NCBI RefSeq assembly: GCF_031143425.1
Contig: NC_090446.1
Location: forward strand, 1,027,917,066-1,027,981,065
Source of the DNA: Pleurodeles waltl
Lineage: Eukaryota; Chordata; Amphibia; Caudata; Salamandridae
Length of the DNA: 64,000 bases
Direction: 5' to 3'
The notes below the pieces were generated by a model. That model did no database searches, was not told the origin of the DNA, and saw only the letters and a list, made by a program, of their open reading frames with translations. Within the stretch, counting starts at the first letter, position 1. The number at the start of each line of letters is the position of its first letter. Below, one piece after another: positions 1 to 10,110 of this stretch. A program made the translations under genes and the position numbers.

Positions 1-257
1 ATAATAGGTTGGACATTTAATTCCAATAATATGGAAAGACAATCAATTTAAAGACCATGCAAATATAAGGTATGATGTGTTTGATATCATATTTATTTCT
101 CTATATATAAAAAATGTATTATTATTATTTTTTCTTTTCAATAAATATATTGTTAAAAATTACAGAATGATGGCGATATTATAAAAATCTTTAGAACTAT
201 GTAGATTAAAGGATGATTGCTCGTTTGTTCAAGAAAAATCTATAATAAAAAATGAAG

Positions 258-497
258 ATTTTTAAAGGACAACGTTGTGCTACTGGACTTTACTGACTTT
301 GCGCAGTGGTGCACTATCCATATCTTTTTGCATGTAATCCTTTCAGGATTGCCCCTGTGGTGGCAGGTGCCGTGATTTGTGCACAGGTATAGCCATAGAT
401 ATTGGGCGACAATATATTTCACAGAGTTTTAATATTTATGGTAGTCCGAGACAGGTGCATTTGTAAGGTTTAACCCGCCACCAATTCAGTAGCAGTT
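258..497. repeat. 240-bp direct repeat, copy 1 (pLTR-like)
   Basis: This segment recurs almost unchanged 681 bases downstream at 939-1178, with only a few substitutions visible. The two copies flank about 440 bp that hold a coding remnant. Direct repeats around a short internal body suit either the LTRs of a very short element or the pseudo-LTRs of a Penelope-like element. I see no TG...CA ends, so a simple segmental duplication is also possible. Confidence 0.7.
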
Positions 498-688
498 TAT
501 TTAGAGGGTTTTTTTCTTGCTTTGCACTGTCCTACCACTTATAAGTGAAATATTTTTCCTTGTGTTTTCACTAAAATGCCTCGATTCAAGGACAAATGTG
601 AAGAAATGGCAAGGGACCTTTTTTGTAATTAAACTGTACAGAACGGAAGTGATAGTATTACTAAAGGTCAAGAAGGTTTAAAATCCAA

Positions 689-940
689 ATTTCTGAAATT
701 AGAGAGTTGAAGAAACAGGAGATGTCCAGATGGTGGGACGGCATCACACTACAAAAATATATTGAAAATAAAAGAATTCCAAGAGGCCTAAGAATTCTTA
801 TCTTTCCAACATTCGAGGATCTGGATGGGGAATCCTTGACCGAGTGGTAAGATAATTTTCAGAGTGCCTCGTTTACGATGATGCGCATCATGATCAAACA
901 TTCTGAGAAAAAAACCTCTAAATTACAAGTGGAGGTTAAT
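689..940 (+). pseudogene. Retroelement protein remnant, possibly Penelope-like N-terminal region
   Basis: One plus-strand frame reads for about 84 codons with a single TAA stop at about codon 53. It contains the stretch RWWDGITLQKYIENKRIPRG followed by LRILIFPTFEDLDGESLTEW, then a region rich in Met, Ile and Lys. An 'IPRGLR ... W ... LM' pattern is one I associate with the N-terminal part of Penelope-like (GIY-YIG) retroelement proteins of amphibians, but this is recalled and unverified. The frame runs directly into the second 240-bp direct repeat, where it meets a TAA. No RT or GIY-YIG domain is present, so this is at best an internally deleted copy. Other retroelement families remain possible. 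Confidence 0.35.
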
Positions 941-1178
941 TTTTAAAGGACAACGTTGTGCTACTGGACTTTACTGACTTTGCGCAGTGGTGCACTATCC
1001 ATATCTTTTTGCATGTAATCCTTTCAGGATTGCCCCTGTGGTGGCAGGTGCCGTGATTTGTGCACAGGTATAGCCATAGATATTGGGCGACAATATAGTT
1101 CACAGAGTTTTAATATTTATGGTAGTCCAAGACAGGTGCATTTGTAAGGTTTAACCCACCACCAATTCAGTAGCAGTT
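939..1178. repeat. 240-bp direct repeat, copy 2 (pLTR-like)
   Basis: Second copy of the repeat at 258-497, in the same orientation. Differences are point changes, for example CGAGAC/CAAGAC and CCGCCACC/CCACCACC. The high similarity suggests either a fairly recent duplication or co-replication, as for LTR pairs. Confidence 0.7.
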
Positions 1179-1199
1179 CATTTTAAATAATTATTTGTC

Positions 1200-1485
1200 A
1201 AACCATTAAGTATCAATATGGAAAAAGGAGACTTAATGGAATCATAGTGATTAAAGTGCAGCATCTTAAGACAAAGAAAGAAGTGAAGCAATACAAATAA
1301 TTTAAGATAAGGTTTTAAACATTTTTACAGACAAGGCCAGAAACTTAACAAACCGTAGATCGTTGGAATTGATTTGCCCAATAAACGGAGGTTCAAATCT
1401 TGCAACATGTTCTCACCCCTGCCTTTATAAACAGTGGCCTTAAAAGAATACGACGCCCATCAAGGAGATAAGGGCAGGCACAGAC
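1200..1485 (-). pseudogene. 3' tail of minus-strand LINE-B (fragment)
   Basis: This stretch continues LINE-B beyond the MITE inserted at 1489-2201. Reading the minus strand across the MITE, with one TAA target copy removed, keeps a plausible reading of the LINE C-terminal end for a few dozen codons. The end of the LINE is not resolved; 1,180 is taken as the limit because the 240-bp direct repeat ends there. Confidence 0.35.
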
Positions 1486-1488
1486 TAA
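1486..1488. other. 3-bp target-site duplication (TAA), left
   Basis: TAA lies immediately outside the GGGCCAGATGTA terminus of the MITE and is matched by TAA at 2202-2204. A 3-bp TWA duplication is the signature of PIF/Harbinger insertion. Confidence 0.7.
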
Positions 1489-2201
1489 GGGCCAGATGTA
1501 GGAACCGGTTTGCATGTCGCAAACTGCGAAAAACGCAGTTTGCGACATGCAAAACGGCCATCGCGATGCTGATTCACATTTTGCGAGTCAGTACCGACTC
1601 ACAAAATGTGAATCCGACTCGCAAATAGGAAGGGTTGTTCCCTTCCTATTTGCGACTCGCACCACGATGCAGAATTGCTTTGTGACCGCGAAAGCGGTCG
1701 CAAAGCAATTCGCAGTTGACACCCACTTGAAGTGGGTGGTAACTCATTCGCAAACGGGAAGGGGTCCCCATGGGACCCCTTCCCCTTTGTAAATGTCGCT
1801 GAAAATATTTTTTTAGAGCAGGCAGTAGTCCACTGCCTACTCTGAAAAAATGAAACCAAATGGTTTCATAATTTTTTTGAATTGCAACTCGTTTTCCTTT
1901 AAGGAAAACGGGCTGCAATTCAAAAAAAAAAAAAAACTGCTTTATTAAAAAAGCAGTCACAGACATGGAGGTCTGCTGGCTCCATCAGGCCACCATCCCT
2001 GTGAGTGCAGGGACTCGCTATGGGGTCGCAATTTGCGACCCACCTCATTAATATTCATGAGGTGGGTCTTTGCGACCCCACAGCAAGTCGCAGAAGGTGT
2101 CTGAGACACCTTTCTGCATACAATTTTGCGAGTTGCAAATTGCGAGTCGGTATGACTCGCAATTTGCAACTCGCAAAATTGTCTTTTGCTACATCTGGCC
2201 C
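1489..2201. mobile_element. Harbinger-type MITE made of serial hairpins
   Basis: The element is 713 bp with 12-bp terminal inverted repeats GGGCCAGATGTA ... TACATCTGGCCC and a TAA duplication on each side. Its interior is a chain of near-perfect short palindromes, for example around 1515-1556 (GCATGTCGCAAAC...), 1570-1611 (ATTCACATTTTGCGAG...), 1618-1660 (CTCGCAAATAGGAAGG...), 1670-1715, 1755-1795 and 2121-2183. No coding capacity of its own is credible; open frames here arise from the palindromes. It is inserted in the tail of LINE-B. TIR and 3-bp duplication fit a non-autonomous PIF/Harbinger element. The autonomous partner cannot be identified from this window. Confidence 0.8.
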
Positions 2202-2204
2202 TAA
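2202..2204. other. 3-bp target-site duplication (TAA), right
   Basis: Matches TAA at 1486-1488 and closes the MITE. Confidence 0.7.
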
Positions 2205-2757
2205 GTTTCTTCAGTGTAACCACAAAGTCTGCAGCAATTTAGATGGCCTTTTTTAATCCAATTAGGTGTGCCATCGTTGTTGGATATCTGTCAAGATGTT
2301 ATTTAAAGAAGGTATCTCTCATGGGTGAGGGGAAATATATAGATATGTAAGGCTGAATTTCCAATTTATCAAATGTATCTATAACTGACAAGGCATGCTT
2401 CTTTGCTGCCAGAGAATCCTTGTCAGCTATAAACGAAAGTACTTTTGTTCTCCGGTTCAAAAAAACCTTTAACAATGCTTTAGTCATTTCCTTAAACTCA
2501 GACTGTAGCTCAAGATTCTGGAGGCAATTGGATAAATACTATCTCCAAGTACCAGCATAAGTCGAGAGTGTAATTTCCTGCCAAATATTAGCCAAAGAGC
2601 CTGAGTCAGATAAAGATAGAGAATGCATACATTCAGGAAACGCCAGCTTCCTAGCTTGGATTTAGCTTTGTAGACCTAGTTCCAAATGAAATCCAGAGTG
2701 ACCAATATCGTTTGGGATCATATAAACCGATTTACATGCTTTAATTTGGAGTACATC
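2205..2757 (-). pseudogene. LINE-B ORF2 C-terminal segment
   Basis: The minus strand encodes a decayed LINE C-terminal region with in-frame stops. It includes the reading DVLQIKACKSVYMIPNDIGH at the 2,757 end and, near 2,487-2,299, RRTKVLSFIADKDS and LEIQPYISIYFPSP. The frame joins that at 8,963-9,000 on the other side of the L1: both sides read a D-V-L-Q-I sequence over the 15-bp duplicated target. This shows that the L1 landed inside this LINE. The clade is uncertain; the domain arrangement resembles CR1/I-like LINEs with an AP endonuclease. Confidence 0.65.
2743..2757. other. L1 target-site duplication, left
   Basis: AATTTGGAGTACATC here matches AATCTGGAGTACGTC at 8963-8977 (13 of 15 identical). 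The copies flank the L1 exactly, the right copy following its A-rich 3' tail. Length and position suit LINE target-primed integration. Confidence 0.75.
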
Positions 2758-3648
2758 AGGGACGTGGCTTGGCACATGCGAAGATGGTCGTCATTTAAGC
2801 GAGCTCCATGGCTCCGCAGTTTAAAACTCCTATAATCCGGATATAATCTGGCGACATCCTGCCCTATGACAAAGGGCTCGAAATGCTGAACGCACGACTG
2901 CTGTGTGTGACCCCATGGGGCCTCGAAAACAGCCTGGGAGGCCCCACTGAGAGAGGAGGTGCGTCGTGCCCCGGGAGCGAAGTGGAGTGGGAGCCTGTGC
3001 CGCTGGCAGAGCAGGCGCTGATCCTCGGACCAGGGGCGACAGCGAGAGGCCCACGGTGGGGGCTCGCCCCGTGCCCTGGTGGCAGGGTAAGGGGGACTGC
3101 TGGGTGTCCGGACCCCGGGAGAGGGAAGCCAGCAGCAAGAAATGGAGAGTCCAAGGGCTAGCAAATGAGACATAGAAGTGGCTCGGCTAGACCCCCGGGG
3201 GAGGCAGCAAGCATGTTGCGGTCTGAGAGGAGTAGAGGACTTGAAGAGGCCTGCACGACGAGCGCAACGCCTTGGCTGCTGTGAAAGAGCGGTGAGCGAG
3301 GCGACCATCGAGGGTGAGCGGAAAGGAGAACAAGCACCGAGCGGGACGGAGGGAGGTGATGTGCTCGCGCCCCCTCGTCTGGGCACCTCGGACGGGCACT
3401 ATTGACAGTGGATGATTGGTGCAGTGAGGGAGTCTAGAAGTCCTACGTCCGGGCCGCCCGGGAAAGAACAGTCTGTAACGAAAGGGCCTGTAGGGGAGTG
3501 CACGATCGACTGCGGCCTCCACAGCAGAGAAACTTCAAAATAGGAGAATAAGCAAGGAGACTCATGAGAGTCGGAATGACGTAGGAGGCAAACGGAGGCA
3601 AATGTTCAACACAGAGAGGCGAGACGGAGGCCCGCATTGCCATAGGTC
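2758..3648 (+). promoter_or_regulatory. L1 5' UTR / internal promoter region
   Basis: A GC-rich leader of about 890 bp lies between the left target duplication and the ORF1 ATG at 3649. It is far richer in G+C and CpG than its surroundings, as expected for an L1 5' UTR, which holds the internal promoter. Open frames on both strands here are explained by composition. No specific factor site was recognised. Confidence 0.6.
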
Positions 3649-4459
3649 ATGGTGAAGCCCAAAACCCACAGCCACCAGCAATCAAACAAAATGGATAACT
3701 ATGCAATAGCCAGGCACGCCCCGACCCCGTTGGGGCAAGACTTAGCCGGACTTGCTGCATCTGAACCTTCGCTGGAAGCTATAATGGCAGCAATCTCAGA
3801 TCTCAAGTCCGTCCTGGAGCCTAAGTTGGACACAGTGACGGCAGACGTCTCCCTGCTGCGTGCGGATCTACAGAAGATGCAGACAAGATGTCCACCGCGG
3901 AATCCGACATACAGACACTTAGCTCAACCTCCAAGAGCTTAGAAAAACAAGTGCTAACCCTCACTGCATAACATGCAACTATGGCGGCCAGGCTGGATGA
4001 CCAGGAAGGCCGCGCAAGAAGGAACAATATCAGGGTAGTCGGAATATCGGAAGGTGCAGAGGGAGCAAGGGTGACCTCTTTTTGAAAGATCTTATATTAA
4101 AAACCATCTGCCCTAATAGACTGTCGAACTTCTTCTCGGTGGAGATGGCGCATCGGTCGCCGGGGCCGCCTCCAAGAACAATCATTGCAAGAATTTTCAA
4201 CCACTGTGCTCAGGATGCCATTCTACAGGTGGCTCGCACCCACGGGGACCTGCACTACGAAAATGCGATTATTACGTTCTTCCCGGACTACACACTTCAA
4301 GTACAGAAACAGTACTGCTGCTTTGACAAAGTTAAAAAAGTGCTGCACGCCAAGGAACTTATGTATATGATGCTCTTTCCGGCAAGGCTCCTGGTGCTAG
4401 CGGAGGGCAAATCCTGGTATTTTACCTCGCCAGCAGACGCGTGGGAGTGGATCGAATGA
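3649..4459 (+). pseudogene. L1 ORF1 protein (RNA-binding chaperone), disrupted
   Basis: The frame opens at ATG 3649 (MVKPKTHSHQQ...). An N-terminal coiled-coil region follows (LKSVLEPKLDTVTADVSLLR), a frameshift near 3,885, then more heptads and the RRM signature EGRARRNNIRVVGI at about 4,005-4,050. The C-terminal domain begins near 4,082 and ends with WYFTSPADAWEWIE at 4459. In-frame stops interrupt at about 3,968 and 4,084. L1 ORF1p normally trimerises through the coiled coil and coats LINE RNA. The order coiled coil, RRM, C-terminal domain is complete, so the gene is broken only by point lesions. Confidence 0.8.
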
Positions 4460-4979
4460 GGGCGTCAGAGAGACCGGCGATTCCGGGAGAAAGTGAAAGG
4501 AGAGCCCACGAGAACTCAACAACAAGCTGGCTCTCCCGGACCACCCCAAGACCATGGTGATCCAGGGGAAACGGAGAGGGACGGACCACCAGGCTAAGAT
4601 ACTGAGTGACAGCGGGCAGGATGTTGCAAAGTAAACTGACTGATTAAACCGACAGGAGAAGATGTATCCGGCCACTGTTTGGCATGTCTGAGCAGGACCA
4701 GCCAACCCTTAACACATTTCATGTTACAGTTGGGGCAACAGGTGCTCTGCAAGTTGGGGGGGTGGGCAGTTTTGAGCCTAATATGCAGGTTAGCAGGGAG
4801 GGGAGGATCTAGTTTGGGAACTGGGGGGGTTAGTTATTTCGCAATTGTTAATGTTTATCTACAAAGAGATCAGAGAACTGGTACTCAGGAGAAAAGTGAA
4901 ATCCTTGGCAGTTAGGTTTGGCAGGGAGATCAGTCTACAGGGACCAATGATAATGAATCGTGAAGACACTGGATCCGCC

Positions 4980-7900
4980 ATGATGATCACTAAGGCGTTG
5001 CCATTAAAGGTCATGACGTGGAACGTAAATGGCCTCAGCAATAAAATTAAACGCACTCTAGTCCTACAGTACATCAAGAGACATACACCAGATGTAGTTT
5101 TCATGCAAGAAACCTATTTGAAGGGAAATCACCATAAGGCCATGGACAGACTGGGGTACTACATGTTGGCACACTCCTACTTCACATTTGCTTCGAGAGG
5201 CGTAGGAATCCTATTGAGGAAGGCAGTGCCGTTTATTCCCGGACCCATATGGACCGACCCACTGGGCAGGTTTGTGGACTGATCTGGAACTTGCCACGGG
5301 TAGGCCATCAACTTGTGCTCTGTATACATTCCCCCTCTGCTGCACTCAGATACTTTTCCGGCCTTTGGGGCACTGCTGCTCCCCCAGGAACTTTAATTTT
5401 AGGGGGGGACATGAATGATACTATAGACCTGACGCTGGACCGGTCAACTCAGATGGAAGGGCTGGGGGGGGGGGAGAGACCTTACTGAACTCCTTTACAG
5501 ACTCAATGGGTCTAACAGATCTGTGGAGAGTCCATAACCCAGGTGCAAAGCAATATATCTACTTGTCTGCATGTCACCAAAGCTTCTCACACCTCGATTA
5601 TTTATTCACACACCACTCCTGTGTGGGTAGCTTCCACGGCACGACACTTCTGACAAGGGGAATTTCCAATCATTCTCTGGTGGAGGCCATGCTAAGGGAG
5701 CCTCGTGGGACTCGACACAGTTGCCCAGACTCAACCCGTGGTGGTTAAGAGAGGAAGGGTTCTCTGACCAGATATGGGAAGGGGCAAAGACATATTGCTC
5801 TGAAAACTGTGAGGCAGTACACTCGGCTAGTACACTCTGGAAGGCATTCAAGACGGTACTCAGGGGGCATGCCCAGACATTGGTAGGGGGCCACAAAAAG
5901 GAGCGACATAGTAAGTATGTGGCTCTGGAAGGGGAGGTTTCCGAACTAGAAGGGGCGACACTTGAGGGAGGGGTAGTTAACCCACACATGTGTCACAGGC
6001 TCCGCCTTCAACAAAAAGAAATGCAAGACTTGGGGACAAATGCGGCACAGGCCCATGAACATGCTACACAGAGTCCGATCTATGAAGTAGGAGACAAAGC
6101 GATTAAGCTATTGGGGTGGCTAGAAAAAAGGGATAGCAGCAGGAACTGGGTTGCGGAAATCTGTGATGAAGGGGGAATAAGGTGCTCCAAGAGTGAAGAC
6201 ATAGTAGAGTGCTTTGCCACCTATTATGAACATATATACTCTTCCCAGACGACCGCTACTTGAGAGGACTGTGAGGAACTATTGCAACATCTCCCGATGG
6301 AGGAGTTGTCAGGGTCCAATAGGAATCTGTTAGAACAGGAACTAACAGTGGAAAAAGTGCAACAAGCCTTGGGGGAGATAGCATCAGAGAAGGCAGTAGG
6401 CCCTAGTGGACTCCCTGTGGAGCTCTTTAAAGGCATGAGAGATATTGTGGCTCCCCATGTGCTGGAAATGTTTTAGGCAGCTAGGGCGGAGGGAGTACTT
6501 CCAGAGGACCAGAGATTCACCACCATTGTGGTCCTACATAAAGAGGGCAAGCCCCTAACATCCTTACCGTCCCATCTCCCTTTTGAACCCAGAAGTCAAG
6601 ATGTTAGCAAAGATCCTGGTCAACAGGCTGCGACCCCACCTGACTAAACTAATACATAAGGATCAAACAGGTTTTATGCCACATAAAAACACTAGGTTGA
6701 ATCTGAGGCACCTATATGATATCCTGAGCACTACAGGGGTCCAGGGGGCAGAGGAGGCAGCGGTGCTCTTGCTGGACACCAGGATGGCTTTTGATAGCAT
6801 TGAATGGTCTTATACTCATGCTGTCCAAACCAGGTTGGGGTTTGGACACAGATTCCGTGATTGAGTCCGGCTGCTCTACACTGTCCCTTGGGCGCGGGTC
6901 TGGGTGAATGGGGTACTGTCCCGCCTATTTACGCTTCATAGAGGAACTAGGCAGGGTTGCCCCCTGTCGCCATGGTTGTTTGCCCTGGCACTGGAACCGC
7001 TGGCCACATGGGTACCCCATGATCCCCTGGTATGGGGGATACCTGAGGGGCCCTGGGGAGAAGCCCAGATATCCTTATACGCTGATGATATTCTCTTGTA
7101 CGTCACGAGGCCCCGCCGGTCCATAGATAGACTACTGCACATTTTTCAGCTCTTTGGCACCACTCCGGGTATCAGATCAACTGGGACAAGTCCCTGGTCT
7201 TTTCTCTGACAGCCGAGGACATCTTTGTGCCGGTGCAATGCTTGGCCCCGGTGAGCGCCAAGGGGTTCTCATATCTGGGAATCTTCATGGCGAGGGACCC
7301 AACTGAGTTCCTAAAGAGGAACCTGTATCCACAACTGGACTGACTTGGAGCAGATGTCCTGAATTGGAAAAGCTCCCCCTGTCACTGATGTGCTGGGTAG
7401 CCCTGTTTAAAATGATGTCCCGGCCTCGGCTGCTTTACGTGATCCAAAATATCCCATATAAGGTACCTCCTGACTTCTTTACAAAGCTCAACAGTGAACT
7501 ACGTAGGCTCCGGTGGCAGGGAGGAAGTCTGCGGATCTCCCTGGTGAAACTGCAGAAAGGAGTATATGGGGGGGTCTCTAATATGCAGGCTTACTACTGG
7601 GTGGTTTAGCTTGTCTTAGTGAGAGACTGGGTGTACGCGGACGTAGGGGAGCCAGCCTACAGGATTGCCAGGAAGTCAGTGGGAGACAGGGGATACCCCT
7701 CGGTGCTATACTCCGGGGGAGGGGAGGGCTTGCTGCCACCCCACACGCAGGTTGTGGTAAGGGCATGGAGAGAGGCCACTAAGTATTTAGGCTGGGATGG
7801 TAGTCTAACAGGCAAGACGCTACTTTGGTGTAGTGACCAGCTACGCGAACGTCATACACTAAAGGGCTTCTGAGCCTGGGGACTGCTCGGCATTGATAAG

Positions 7901-8682
7901 CTCGGAGATGTCTGGTGGGGGGGCTCCTTAATCACACTGACAGTCCTACAAGCTAATATGACCTGGGACCCTCTGAGAGCTTTAAACACCTCCAACTAGG
8001 TCACTAGGTCCGTAGGGGGGGAGCAAACCCCCGATTTCTCCCTGTTAGACAATTACCTATTGATGGACCCCATGCCAGAGAAAGCAATTTCCCTAATCTA
8101 TAAAAAACTGATGAATAATTCACCAGACACGGGGCAACCCCTTTGGGAGGCATGGGAGCGGGATATAGGGCGAATTGAGGATGATGACTGGCAAGACTCC
8201 ATTCAGAGCCCAAGAGAGGTGACAATCAGAGCAAGATTCTGCCTTGTACAACTGCGAATCCTACACAGGTCATATTACTCTAGAACCCTCCAACTCTGCA
8301 TTGGAAACGGGGAATCATATCTGTGCCGAAAGGGATGTGGTGAGGTATGGCCATTCTTTCATATATTATGGGGGTGTCCGGTGATACAACAGTTTTGGAG
8401 GAGAGTGGTACACATTATGACCTTGGTTACGGGACTCACAGTCCCTCAGGACCCCAGGTGGCTGATACTCCTGATCTCAGGAGAGGAGAACTGGTCGAGA
8501 CATCTAAAGACTTGGTTGATGCTAGCGGTAGGGTAGCCAAACAGGATATTGCCCAATCATGGGCGGCCTCCGAGTCGCCGGAAGTCCAAAGTTGGGAGAG
8601 AAACATGGACTGGTGCCATCACACGGAACAAGTGATTTACCAGGGCAGGGGTTGCCCCCAGAAGTTTGATATGATATGGTAA
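4980..8682 (+). pseudogene. L1 ORF2: AP endonuclease and reverse transcriptase, disrupted
   Basis: The start chosen is the ATG pair at 4980, just ahead of the endonuclease motif MTWNVNGLSNKI. Further endonuclease motifs are VVFMQETYL, LILGGDMND (about 5,398) and FSHLDYLF (about 5,587). Reverse transcriptase motifs follow: LLLDTRMAFDSIEW (about 6,770), HRGTRQGCPLSPWLFALALE (about 6,940) and the active site LYADDILLY (about 7,078). A thumb-like segment reads LRRLRWQGGSLRISLVKLQ. The C-terminal Cys/His region reads YLCRKGCGEVWPFFHILWGC (about 8,318-8,375). Several frameshifts and stops separate these blocks, though YADD is retained. ORF2 nicks target DNA and primes reverse transcription there. 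Confidence 0.85.
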
Positions 8683-8936
8683 TTATGGGGTGAATGTAGA
8701 GTACTGTAGGGAAAGGGCCTAGAGGCCTAGGGTGGCATGGGGAACAGGGAAGGGAGGAGACCACTACGTGGGGATAGTGGCTGCATGCAGAGATATGAGG
8801 CATGTTACGAATAACAGAATCGAAAACTGTGGTGATATACTGTGTAGACATGATTGTTCTAATGGAAAATGATACCTGTGACCAAGGTGTGTTTGTTGAC
8901 CATATTCATCAATGCTGTACTGTACTGAGCCATGAT

Positions 8937-8962
8937 TTAATAAAAAGATGTTTAAAAAAAAT
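8937..8962 (+). terminator. L1 polyadenylation signal and A-rich tail
   Basis: An AATAAA begins at about 8938, followed by an A-rich run ending at 8962, immediately before the right copy of the 15-bp duplication. This defines the L1 3' end. Confidence 0.6.
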
Positions 8963-8977
8963 AATCTGGAGTACGTC
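8963..8977. other. L1 target-site duplication, right
   Basis: AATCTGGAGTACGTC, matching 2743-2757 at 13 of 15 positions. Confidence 0.75.
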
Positions 8978-9985
8978 CAGTAATTTGTCATCCTTCCCTT
9001 TAAATATAACTGAACCATAAGCTAGAGCTCAGATCAATTTAGCTTTCATCATTTTCACCAGATGATCGTACGATTGGTACCTAACTTTGTCTCATAGTAA
9101 TTTAAAAGTCTAAATAGTTGATGATGTCTTGGCTCTTAAAGTTAAAATGACCTTTAAAAGAAACCTTGTCATCAACTGAAATTCCCAAGCATTTGTAGCT
9201 CCTAACCACATCCATTGACTTCTCTCTAGCATGCCATGTATTAGACTTAGCGAATGACGACCCTGCAGACATTATTTTAGTTTTCCTAATATTTAGCTCA
9301 ATACCATTCATAACTGTATATCCTTCAAAAGAATCACTTAGGCATCAAATCAATGTAATTTGATGCATTGCAGCCAAGACAGCTGAAAATCATTTGCCTG
9401 TGTCCTGACAGTAAAGCTGGTAGTAATGTAAAGAGAGAGACCTCCTTTAGCACAAACTTGCTGGATGACCCGGTGGCTGGAATGATACATTTTTGGTAGC
9501 CAATTACTGGTAACGTTTGTTCTTTCCATGTTACCTGGAACATCAAGATGTCAAAAGATTGTAGAAAGGATAGGGTGTCCATATCGTCCATCAAATTTGC
9601 AAACCCATGTACATTCCAGGAACATAGTTTTGTGAACTTTACCGGATTGCCTAGATCATTCAAACATCAATCCATCCCGTCAGATTTTGCCTTGAATAAA
9701 GTGGCTAGATGCCATGCTGAGTCCTCATTCAGATCCTTATTTCTTTGCATTCGTTCAAAAGTACGTACTGCTGAGAGTGAATTTTAAATTGTAAGACCTA
9801 AATTTTTACCCGAGTTATTCAGTGGACCTAATGCTCCTCGTAACAAGCAACTTTGCTGCCTTAAGCAATTCTTTGTGATGGATCTTCAATTTTTGGTGGG
9901 TTCACAGGGATCAATAGAGATGGATATTTTGGGAGGGTCTCGTAACCTCTATACCCCATTCAGTGAAAGTTGCTCTATTATCAAA
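8963..9985 (-). pseudogene. LINE-B: endonuclease start and distal RT fragment
   Basis: On the minus strand from about 9,785 down, a frame reads MQRNKDLNEDSAWHLATLFK and, after one stop, the endonuclease start FTKLCSWNVHGFANL with a following FDILMFQVTW (E of QETW changed to V). This ends near 9,334. The next recognisable part (9,311-9,102) is the far end of a reverse transcriptase: NIRKTKIM ... VVRSYKCLGISVDD. Most of the endonuclease and RT core, including the catalytic YADD region, is therefore missing between about 9,310 and 9,340, an internal deletion. The downstream part is displaced to 2,757-1,200 by the L1. The frame upstream of 9,985 is lost at the DIRS-type element. Confidence 0.65.
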
Positions 9986-10110
9986 TATTTTGTTTGCGAT
10001 ACGGACCTGTGGCAGCACACTATGTGGCCAGCTAAATTTGGTAAGACGGTCTTCACGGCCAGTGGTTTGCCCATGTTATATCGGCCCTTTCGGGAGCGCC
10101 CACCCAAGGG

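Larger units (their letters stand above)
2758..8962 (+). mobile_element. Full-length L1-type LINE retrotransposon (decayed)
   Basis: About 6.2 kb bounded by a 15-bp target duplication. In order: a GC-rich 5' UTR (2758-3648), ORF1 (3649-4459), a spacer, ORF2 with AP endonuclease, reverse transcriptase and C-terminal Cys/His region (about 4980-8682), a short 3' UTR, an AATAAA at about 8938 and an A-rich tail. Both ORFs carry stops and frameshifts, so the copy is dead. It sits in plus orientation inside the minus-strand LINE-B and is therefore younger than it. Full length with both duplications preserved is unusual among the decayed copies around it. Confidence 0.85.

Noticed and set aside
258..1178. 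Hammerhead ribozyme in the direct repeats
   Set aside because: Neither strand shows the CTGATGA and GAAA core in suitable spacing.
1434..2256. Six overlapping open frames on both strands
   Set aside because: All lie inside the palindromic MITE; complementary hairpins give open frames on both strands with no domain.
2718..3522. Long frames (up to 222 codons) on both strands
   Set aside because: They coincide with the GC-rich L1 5' UTR, overlap each other on opposite strands and contain no motif; a composition effect.
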